Below, piece after piece: positions 54,345-60,940 of a DNA stretch of 64,000 nucleotides. The position numbers and the translations under genes are program-made. Each line of letters starts with the position of its first letter. Positions within the stretch are counted from its first letter, which is position 1. This DNA comes from Neolewinella marina (GTDB lineage: Bacteria; Bacteroidota; Bacteroidia; Chitinophagales; Saprospiraceae). The stretch lies in assembly GCF_002631205.1 (NCBI RefSeq), contig NZ_PDLO01000001.1, positions 744,001 through 808,000 on the forward strand. Reading direction: 5' to 3'. The notes beneath the pieces are model-generated. The model was not told the origin of the DNA. It saw only the letters and a program-made list of their open reading frames with translations, and searched no databases.

Positions 54345-55201
54345 GCCGCATCCTAACCATCGCACGACTTTCGGGGGGAGGGGGTGCCCGCTTCGTGGAT
54401 GGCGGGCGGCCGGGACTGCAGCACCTGGCCATCCCGGGCGGCGGGGCCGCCGACCGCCGGAGCGCGACCACGGGCAATGAACTGCTGGAGCAGTCCCCCC
54501 ATCACTGCTGCCTGGAACTTACCCTTTCCGGGGGGCGCTGGCAACTCAATGGTCGTGGGTCCCTGGCCCTGACGGGGGCGGATATGGGCTGGCGGCTGGA
54601 CGGGGAACCCATCAGCCGCTACGAAACCATTGCCCTCGACGGGGTGCACGAATTGCGGGGCGGGCTGGCACGCACTGGCTGCCGGGGGTATCTCTGCCTG
54701 AGGGGCGGATGGCGCTTGCCGCGGGTGCAGGGCAGCGTGGAAAGCGGATTGCCGGGTACGGTGTCGCCGGAGCCCGGCCGCTCATTCCTGGTCGAGGCGG
54801 ATGACCATCATCCGGTACGTAGCGACTGGCCGCCTGCGGACCTCGGGGCGGGGCAGGTGGTCATCCCGGCGGTGCCCGGTCCGGAATGGGACTGGCTTTC
54901 CGCGAAGCAGCAAAGGTTTCTACAGGAATCCTCTTTTCACCTGGGACTGGCCTCCGATCGGCAGGGGATTCGCCTGGAGGCACCGGGGTTCGGGGGGATG
55001 GCCCTGCCGGGGATGATCAGCTCACCCGTTTTACCGGGTACCGTGCAGTGGACGCCCGCGGGCCCGATCCTGTTGGGACCAGATGCCCAGACCGTGGGGG
55101 GTTACCCGCGGGTGCTGGTGGCCGCTCCCCTGCCCGACGCCGTCTTTCAACTGCGGCCGGGGGAAGAAGTTTGGTTTCGTCTGCTTACAGCAAATCCTTG
55201 A
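54341..55201 (+). CDS. pxpC: 5-oxoprolinase subunit PxpC (KipA-like)
   Basis: A 286-residue carbamoyl-phosphate-synthase-like/KipA biotin-dependent-carboxylase-fold subunit. Typical segments: GLQHLAIPGGGAADRRSATT, LELTLSGGRW, RGYLCLRGGWRLP, IRLEAPGFGGMALPGMISSP and VQWTPAGPILLGPDAQTVGGYPRV. It starts inside the pxpB stop. Its last 17 bases overlap the convergent atpZ gene. Confidence 0.9.
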   Translation: MSRILTIARLSGGGGARFVDGGRPGLQHLAIPGGGAADRRSATTGNELLEQSPHHCCLELTLSGGRWQLNGRGSLALTGADMGWRLDGEPISRYETIALDGVHELRGGLARTGCRGYLCLRGGWRLPRVQGSVESGLPGTVSPEPGRSFLVEADDHHPVRSDWPPADLGAGQVVIPAVPGPEWDWLSAKQQRFLQESSFHLGLASDRQGIRLEAPGFGGMALPGMISSPVLPGTVQWTPAGPILLGPDAQTVGGYPRVLVAAPLPDAVFQLRPGEEVWFRLLTANP

Positions 55202-55394
55202 CGCTGACGTAGAGGCCGCCAATTACGCCGACCAGGCTCAGCAGGATGGTCAGCCAGGGGTTGGTGCCGAACTGCCCGTCGAGCCACAGCCCGATGAAGA
55301 TGCAGACCCCGATGGTTCCGATGAGCTGGGCCCCGATGCCCATGTACTTGGTCCAGGCCCGCGCGTCATTCGTGTTGCGTTTTGGAGCGGGCAT
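55185..55394 (-). CDS. atpZ: AtpZ/AtpI-like membrane protein (orphan)
   Basis: A 69-residue protein with two membrane helices (IGAQLIGTIGVCIFIGLWL, then WLTILLSLVGVIGGLYVSV) and the AtpZ pattern GLWLDGQFGTNPWL. AtpZ helps ATP-synthase c-ring assembly and Mg2+ supply in other bacteria and usually heads the atp operon. Here no atp gene follows; it sits 39 bases after the PorP/SprF gene and its end overlaps pxpC on the other strand. So it is an orphan copy in this window. Confidence 0.8.
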   Translation of the reverse strand: MPAPKRNTNDARAWTKYMGIGAQLIGTIGVCIFIGLWLDGQFGTNPWLTILLSLVGVIGGLYVSVKDLL

Positions 55395-55433
55395 GGGTAA
55401 GCGGGGCTTGGTGGTGTGAGGTGAGGGAAGTCG

Positions 55434-56480
55434 CTAGAAGGTGGGACAGTAAACCCCGCGGCGCTGGTTGCCGCAGATCTTGTACTGGAGGGAGAGCTCG
55501 AATCCGCCGTTGCCGTCGGTGGCTACCTTCAGGTCGCTGGTGTTGATGTCGTAGCTGAACCCGAGGGCGAAGCTGTCGTAGTCGAAGCGGGTGCTCAGGA
55601 TGAGGGCGTCGGTGAGCACGCTGCTGTCGAGGCGGTTGCTGACGCGGGTCCAGAGGCCGATCTGGAAGGCCTGGGTAGCGGCGTTACCCCCTCCGTCGAG
55701 GAGGAACTTGAGGTTGGTACCGGCGTTCACCTGGAAGCTGGGCCCCTGGTTCATGATGATGACCCCGGGAACGAGTCCGAAGCGGTTGTTGAGCATGAAC
55801 TCACCCCCGGCGTGGGCCGTAAAGCGGCTGTAGAGGAGGTCCTTCCCTTCGTTGTCGAAGCTCTGGTTGGCGCGGTTCAGGTGGTGGAAGGCACCGCCGG
55901 CGTACAGGCTGTTGTTCTCATCGAATACCATGAACCACAGCAGGCCAACGCCCATATCTGCAAAGAGGAACTGGTCGCGGTCCAGGCCATTTTCTCCACT
56001 GGGAGCGGTGGGGTCGAAACCACCGTCGCCGTCGTGCTGGGAGCCCCAGCGCAGGGCCAGGAAGTCGAGGCTGCGCTGGGCCGCGCCGAGCTCGGCGCCG
56101 GCCACGAGGTAGTTGCCGTATTTGCGGCTGCCGCCCATTTTCTTGCTGTAGCTGGCGCTCACCTTGCCGGTGGTGGTGGCAAAGTTCGCCTCACCCGCGC
56201 GGTCGCCCCAGAAGGTGCCTCCGATGCCGAAGAAGTCACTGCGCCCCACGGCAACCCGCTGGTCGTAGCTCACGCTGTAGGTCTGGAACGCATTCTCGCC
56301 CAGGACGGAAGCCCACTGGCTGCGGTAATTGACCGCGATGCGACTGTTGCAGTTCATCACCCCCGTCATGGCCGGATTGAGGTTCAGCGGCGACATGTAG
56401 AACTGGGAAAAATGAATGTCCTGCGCCTGCAACGCGGTAGCGCAGCACAGAACAAAAAGCAGGGTATGGACTAACTTCAT
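55434..56480 (-). CDS. PorP/SprF-family type IX secretion/gliding outer-membrane protein
   Basis: A 348-residue outer-membrane protein. A signal peptide (KLVHTLLFVLCCATALQAQ) is followed by the family start QDIHFSQFYMSPLNLNPAMT. The body is a predicted beta-barrel (YSKKMGGSRKYGNYLVAGAE, FRFDYDSFALGFSYDIN-like strands near the end). PorP/SprF proteins take part in type IX secretion and attachment of adhesins and often follow genes for gliding-motility proteins, as here (56982-59726). I use the ATG at 56480. A candidate leader/sRNA with a terminator lies upstream. Confidence 0.92.
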   Translation of the reverse strand: MKLVHTLLFVLCCATALQAQDIHFSQFYMSPLNLNPAMTGVMNCNSRIAVNYRSQWASVLGENAFQTYSVSYDQRVAVGRSDFFGIGGTFWGDRAGEANFATTTGKVSASYSKKMGGSRKYGNYLVAGAELGAAQRSLDFLALRWGSQHDGDGGFDPTAPSGENGLDRDQFLFADMGVGLLWFMVFDENNSLYAGGAFHHLNRANQSFDNEGKDLLYSRFTAHAGGEFMLNNRFGLVPGVIIMNQGPSFQVNAGTNLKFLLDGGGNAATQAFQIGLWTRVSNRLDSSVLTDALILSTRFDYDSFALGFSYDINTSDLKVATDGNGGFELSLQYKICGNQRRGVYCPTF

Positions 56481-56613
56481 ATCAAGGGGCGGTTTAAGCT
56501 TTTTTTGAGAGACGCAAGGCCGAACGCAATAGACGAAAACAGTCGGAAAAGCCGGTACAGGCGGGGCCTTTGGCAATGTAACGCCCCCTTTTGCCCGATT
56601 AGTCTTGTGGGAT

Positions 56614-56646
56614 AAAAAAAGACCGGTCGCGCAGGCGCAGCCGGTC
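56614..56646 (-). terminator. Intrinsic terminator upstream of the PorP/SprF gene
   Basis: On the minus strand GACCGG (56646-56641) pairs with CCGGTC (56626-56621), with inner GCGC pairing, followed by seven T (56620-56614). It lies 133 bases before the PorP ATG, so it ends either a small RNA or an attenuated leader. Confidence 0.85.
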
Positions 56647-56751
56647 CGGAAATAAACACCTAAAACCCTATTATTCTATTTCGGCAGCCGGGCTGCCTGA
56701 CAGTGCAACTGATTGATGTTGGCTGGACGACACAACAAAAAGTTCGCCTGT
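56614..56751 (-). ncRNA. Candidate small RNA or attenuated leader
   Basis: A perfect TATTTTTG at 56756-56763 is followed by about 137 bases ending in the terminator at 56614. The expected RNA can form a 5' hairpin (GACACA with TGTGTC), a middle hairpin (GGCAGCC with GGCTGCC) and the terminator stem. It has no supportable coding frame. It could be an independent RNA or a 5' leader that controls the PorP/SprF gene by attenuation. No family was recognised by eye. Confidence 0.45.
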
Positions 56752-56755
56752 GTCA

Positions 56756-56763
56756 CAAAAATA
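56756..56763 (-). promoter_or_regulatory. -7 element of the candidate small RNA
   Basis: TATTTTTG on the minus strand matches TAnnTTTG perfectly; a TTTC lies 17 bases upstream. No coding gene starts nearby, so it drives the RNA ending at 56614 or a long PorP leader. Confidence 0.5.
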
Positions 56764-56981
56764 GGAGTAAATGTCCATACGAAAAAACCTTGCTCCTAAA
56801 AATGGTCGATACAATAGTTGTCCACGTATCCAGGCTCTGCCGACCCCGGCGGCCCGGAATGGGAAGGGCCGGAGCAATGGCGGACGTAACCTGCTGATAT
56901 TACGGAAGTTCCGCATACCTTATGGTTCATCACCGGCTAACCGGACAATGATTTATCCCGGGAAGCAATTAATCAAATTCC
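56764..56981. other. Gap after the gliding-motility-type gene
   Basis: The remaining part of the 501-base gap between the gliding-motility-type gene and the PorP/SprF gene. I see no supportable gene; short open frames on both strands lack family features or a plausible start. It probably holds the 3' end of the upstream transcript and the promoter of the candidate RNA. Confidence 0.4.
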
Positions 56982-59726
56982 CTAGCGATTGGTGATTAAT
57001 TCTATGTACCCGCTGACCGCGGCGTCGCCGGCCACAACACCCTGTAGCAGCCTTTCGAACACGGTACCCACGTAGTAGTAGGTGCCGGACGGGAGGGCAT
57101 CGCCGTTCAGGTTCGTTCCGTCCCACCGGATGGCGGGGTCCTCGGTTTCGAAGACCAGCTGCCCCCAGCGGTTGAAGATCTTGAACTCCACCCGCTCCAC
57201 GAAGCAGAGTCCGCGGGGCTCAAACAGGTCATTTTGTCCATCTCCGTTGGGGGTAAAGGCATTCGGCAGTTCGTAGATCGGACAGTTGGTGACGCAGACG
57301 CGGTTGCTCACGGAACTTTCGTTCCCGTTGGCGTCGTAAGCCACGATGGTATAACAGCCCACGATGCCGGCGCCCGGGTAGTGCTCAAACATCAATTGAT
57401 CGGGGGTGGCCACTTCGGCCACGAGGGCGGGAGTGGTGGAGCTGTCCGGCGAGAAGAAGATCCGGTAGCCCGCCACGTCGTCGTCGCCGCAGAGGTCCGC
57501 CGGGGCCGTCCACTCCAGGGTGTTGAACAGGTTGTCCTCGTCGGTGCAGTCGACCCCGCGGTCACAAACCGATTCCACGGTGAGCACCGGCGGGCAGGGG
57601 GCCACGTTGTCGGCGGTAATGGTGCATGCTTCCTGGCTGCGGTTCAGCAGGGGGGAAGGTATATCGTCGAGGTTATAGCTACCCACCGACCGGACGTAAT
57701 AGCAGTATTCCAGGCCGTTGGTCAGGCCCTCATCCCGGTACTGCTGCTCGGTCACGGTGGCGATCTGGGTGTAGGTGGTGGCTCCCGGCGCGCGGCGGAA
57801 GACCTGGTAGGTATCGTTGGTCCAGGGCACGCGCTCCGTCCAGCTCAGGTCCACCGCGCGATCGGTGGGGGCGGCCGTGAGGCGGACGCTGCTGGCGGGT
57901 TGGGCCTCCCCTACCGGCTGATTCTCCCCTTCGACGAAGAGCTCGATGCGGTAGCTGTAGCCCTGTCCGGCGGTGTTCAGGTTGCCGTCGGTAAAGCAGG
58001 TGTCCACCGGGTCACCGAAGAACTGGGTTTCGTAGGTCTGGATGGGCTCGAAGGCGGCGGGGTCGGTGGTTTGTCCGCTAGCCCGGCTGAGGACGTAGCG
58101 GTAGGGCCCCCGGTTCTGGATGGTGTCCAGGCTCTGGGCGTCGGGGAGTAGCCAGCAGACGTCAATCTGACCGCCGGTAGCGTCGGTGCTCACCACGTCT
58201 ACCCGGGTCAGCAGGGGTATGTCGCGGGCCAGCTGCACGCAGATTTCTTCGGAAGGAAGGGATTCGATGTCTTCGAAGATCAGTCCCGTACTGGCGGTAC
58301 GGCGCACCATGACGGCCACCACCCGGTAGCAGTAAGTACGGCCACGCTCCACGTCGGGGTCGGTGAATACGTAGCGACCATCGGCAATGTCCCTTACCTC
58401 CGCGTCCGAGATCTGGGTGTACCCCCGCCCGGCCAGTCCCGTTTGGCAGGTATCCGGAACGAAGTTGTTGCTGCCCTCCCGCCGCCAGACGGTGAAGCCC
58501 AGAAAATCGGGGTCCTCGTTCGTTTCACAGGCATAGGGGTTGGCCCAGGAGACGGTGATCTCCTCCTCCCCTACTTCCGCCTGCAGGTCGTCGGGCGGGG
58601 GGGCCACCACCTTGATGGCCACGGTACGCAGGGTAGCCAGCCCCGACGGCCGGGGGTCTCCCGTATCCACCGCCTTTAGCACCACGAAGTACTCCTGGTT
58701 GCTGATGTCGTTGCAGGTGGTTTGCCACCGGAAGGTCTTGCGGACGGGGTCCTCCTGAGGGCCCGTCGTACCCGGCAGGAAAATGGCGGGGTTATCGGTC
58801 AGGTCGAAGGGCCGACCGCTGGCCGTCAGGCTTACGCGCTGGTCGGTGTCGGTGAGGGGGGCGGTGGCAATTACCGAGAACTCGACCACCTCACCGGCTA
58901 CTACGCAGATTTCCTCCCGGGCCAGCTCGATCACCGGGGGTTCGTTGGAGCAGTCGTCCACGAAGATCTGCATATCCCGTACGAGGGTATCCAGGGGGAT
59001 GCCGTTGCGGAAAGACTTGACCATGAAGGCCAGGTTGTATTCCCCGGGGATGGTGGGCGTATCCCAGGTAATTTGCCCCGTTTGGGGGTCGATTCGGAGG
59101 CTTCCGCTGGAACCGCTCACCGCGTTGGGCAGCACGTAGTTGTTGATCGGGGCGCGGGGCGCGAAGGTGGGCACGGTGAACTCGAACGCCAGGCTGTCGC
59201 CGTCGATGTCGAAGGCCCCCGGGTTGTGGGTCCACACCGAACCGATACAGGCGTTGTCGATGGGGTCCTGGCTTAGCTCGGGGGAGGTATTGCACCCGTT
59301 CACGATGGGGTTGACCAGGGCGAAGGAAGTGAATACGCTGAAAGGGATATTGACCGAACCGGGGATGTTGCGGACGTTCCTCACCCGGTTGACGTCCTGG
59401 AAACTCAGCACGTAGCGCCCGAAGGCCGGATAGCGGTGGCAAAAGGTGTATTCGTTACGCTGGATGCCCGGTGCCACCGGCGTGATGCTGGTCCGGCCGA
59501 TCCGCTCCGTGGTCCCGTCGCCCCAGTTCAGGTCCAGGCTGTCGCGGTCCACTTCCGTCTGGGCGGTTTCCGTGTAAGTGACGATGGTGGCGCAGGCACG
59601 CAGCTGGTCGCCGGGGTTGGCGCAGTCGCCCGCGGCCCGTACGATGATCTCGCCGGCGCGGTTGTGGGTGGCCGTCATCACGGCGGGGAGCAAGGCTAGA
59701 AAGGCGAGTAACAGGCGCAGGCGCAT
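56982..59726 (-). CDS. Secreted gliding-motility-associated C-terminal (CHU_C) domain protein
   Basis: A 914-residue exported protein starting with a signal peptide (MRLRLLLAFLALLPAVMTAT). The N-terminal 300 residues resemble a cadherin/PKD-like beta region (THNRAGEIIV, DSLDLNWGDGTTERIG); fibronectin-type-III-like repeats follow (DLSWTERVPWTNDTYQVFRR, EWTAPADLCGDDDVAGYRIF). The C-terminus is the CHU_C type-B sorting domain: LPNAFTPNGDGQNDLFEP, FKIFNRWGQLVFET, RWDGTNLNGDALPSGTYYY. That domain sends proteins through the type IX system to the surface. It fits with the PorP/SprF gene downstream; the ATG at 59726 is chosen for the signal peptide. Confidence 0.93.
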   Translation of the reverse strand: MRLRLLLAFLALLPAVMTATHNRAGEIIVRAAGDCANPGDQLRACATIVTYTETAQTEVDRDSLDLNWGDGTTERIGRTSITPVAPGIQRNEYTFCHRYPAFGRYVLSFQDVNRVRNVRNIPGSVNIPFSVFTSFALVNPIVNGCNTSPELSQDPIDNACIGSVWTHNPGAFDIDGDSLAFEFTVPTFAPRAPINNYVLPNAVSGSSGSLRIDPQTGQITWDTPTIPGEYNLAFMVKSFRNGIPLDTLVRDMQIFVDDCSNEPPVIELAREEICVVAGEVVEFSVIATAPLTDTDQRVSLTASGRPFDLTDNPAIFLPGTTGPQEDPVRKTFRWQTTCNDISNQEYFVVLKAVDTGDPRPSGLATLRTVAIKVVAPPPDDLQAEVGEEEITVSWANPYACETNEDPDFLGFTVWRREGSNNFVPDTCQTGLAGRGYTQISDAEVRDIADGRYVFTDPDVERGRTYCYRVVAVMVRRTASTGLIFEDIESLPSEEICVQLARDIPLLTRVDVVSTDATGGQIDVCWLLPDAQSLDTIQNRGPYRYVLSRASGQTTDPAAFEPIQTYETQFFGDPVDTCFTDGNLNTAGQGYSYRIELFVEGENQPVGEAQPASSVRLTAAPTDRAVDLSWTERVPWTNDTYQVFRRAPGATTYTQIATVTEQQYRDEGLTNGLEYCYYVRSVGSYNLDDIPSPLLNRSQEACTITADNVAPCPPVLTVESVCDRGVDCTDEDNLFNTLEWTAPADLCGDDDVAGYRIFFSPDSSTTPALVAEVATPDQLMFEHYPGAGIVGCYTIVAYDANGNESSVSNRVCVTNCPIYELPNAFTPNGDGQNDLFEPRGLCFVERVEFKIFNRWGQLVFETEDPAIRWDGTNLNGDALPSGTYYYVGTVFERLLQGVVAGDAAVSGYIELITNR

Positions 59727-59841
59727 GGGCGGTCGGTTGTTCTGGGCGCGACAACGACATGCCGCTACTGGAAGTAACGCATAATTCCGGAAAATGCTTG
59801 GGCCGGGCAACGGCCGATGCCGCCAAATGTCTTGGTTGGCG

Positions 59842-60138
59842 CTAACTCAGCAGCCCCTGCAACTTCATGGCCAGTCCCATGTCGCCCTTGATCTTCACCT
59901 TGCCGCTCATCATGGCCATCATGGGATTGAGTTTCCCGGTCCGCAGCTGCTCCAGCACGTCGACCGAGGTCGTCACTACCGTATCCGCCTCCTTGTCCTC
60001 ATTCGTCACCTGGGCCGTATCGCCGGTCATGTCGATGTGGATAATACCCTCGTCGAGTTGCAGCTTGATGCTTTTACCGAGGTTCGGGGCTTTGGTCGCG
60101 GCCTTGGTGATGCCGTCGTTGAGTTCCTGAAAGGTCAT
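59842..60138 (-). CDS. SCP2 sterol-binding domain protein
   Basis: A 98-residue protein of the SCP2 fold: MTFQELNDGITKAATKAPN, LGKSIKLQLDEGIIHIDMTG, TVVTTSVDVLEQLRTGKLNP and MMAMMSGKVKIKGDMGLAM. The motif GKLNPMMAMMSGKVKIKGD is typical of stand-alone bacterial SCP2 proteins that bind lipids or acyl chains. Its own promoter (TTG-N21-TACCTTGC) lies just after the methyltransferase stop. The ligand is unknown. Confidence 0.9.
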   Translation of the reverse strand: MTFQELNDGITKAATKAPNLGKSIKLQLDEGIIHIDMTGDTAQVTNEDKEADTVVTTSVDVLEQLRTGKLNPMMAMMSGKVKIKGDMGLAMKLQGLLS

Positions 60139-60154
60139 GGAGTGATATTTTCCG

Positions 60155-60186
60155 GCAAGGTAGGCAATGTAAACGGCCCGGAGCAA
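60155..60186 (-). promoter_or_regulatory. Promoter of the SCP2 gene
   Basis: On the minus strand TTG (60186-60184), 21 bases, then TACCTTGC (60162-60155). The ATG follows 16 bases later at 60138. Same spacing between boxes as at alaS and the small membrane protein gene. Confidence 0.6.
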
Positions 60187-60199
60187 TCCGCGCGGATCA

Positions 60200-60928
60200 C
60201 TACCCTACGGCGTATACCGTGGCGTAGGTCTCAAAGGTGACCGCCAACCGGCCGGGTTCACCTTTTGCCTTCGCGGCCAGGGCGGTGGTGATTCGCTGGG
60301 GCAGTTCATCTTCATGCTTGCCGTAGTGCTCCTGCAGCAATTCAGCCAGCGGGGGGTCGGACAGGTACAGGGCGGTAAGCTGGTCTGGCTCGACCGCTAC
60401 CGCCACCGCGCCCCGGGCCGTGGTCAGCACCCGCAGGACCGATGGGTTTAACCCGTCAAGGTTTACGGTGGCGTCGTAGTCCTCTACGAGGTCCTCCACT
60501 CCCTCCAGCCCCAGTAAAGCGGTGCAGTGGGCGCGCAGCGGGGCCGTGAAATCGTATACCACGATCCGGGCGCCGGGGCGGCACACCCTCACCACTTCGT
60601 CGACCAGCGACTGCGACCGGGCGTAGTACAGGGATCCGGCGAAGGTCACTACGTCGAAGGTGGCGGTCGGAAAATCAAGTTTCTCACCTCCCTGCAGCTG
60701 GTAGCTGATCCCCGGCCCGGGCGGCGCCTGCCGGAGCATCTCCGCACTGGGGTCGGTGCCCACCACCCGGTCGCAATGGGCGCGGAGGGCGTGGGTGGAG
60801 TGGCCGGTTCCGCAGCCCACGTCCAACCCGTGGTGGAAACGGTCCGCCAGGCACTGCCGCAGCAGCGCCGCGTGGAGGGGCGGGCGGTAAGTGGCGTACT
60901 GCCGGGCTACTTCATCATTGTATTCCAT
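60200..60928 (-). CDS. Class I SAM-dependent methyltransferase
   Basis: A 242-residue cytoplasmic enzyme. The SAM site is GLDVGCGTGHSTHALR near residue 38; GTDPSAEMLRQAP and FPTATFDVVTFAGSLYYARS follow, then VCRPGARIVVYDF. This matches UbiE/tam-like class I methyltransferases; the C-terminal third is not conserved enough to name a substrate. It starts 12 bases after the alaS stop on the same strand, so it is co-transcribed with it. Confidence 0.88.
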   Translation of the reverse strand: MEYNDEVARQYATYRPPLHAALLRQCLADRFHHGLDVGCGTGHSTHALRAHCDRVVGTDPSAEMLRQAPPGPGISYQLQGGEKLDFPTATFDVVTFAGSLYYARSQSLVDEVVRVCRPGARIVVYDFTAPLRAHCTALLGLEGVEDLVEDYDATVNLDGLNPSVLRVLTTARGAVAVAVEPDQLTALYLSDPPLAELLQEHYGKHEDELPQRITTALAAKAKGEPGRLAVTFETYATVYAVG

Positions 60929-60940
60929 CTCCCGACCGGG

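Noticed and set aside
56771-56995. 74-codon plus-strand frame in the gap before the gliding-motility-type gene
   Set aside because: It overlaps the 3' end of that gene, has no family features and no promoter.
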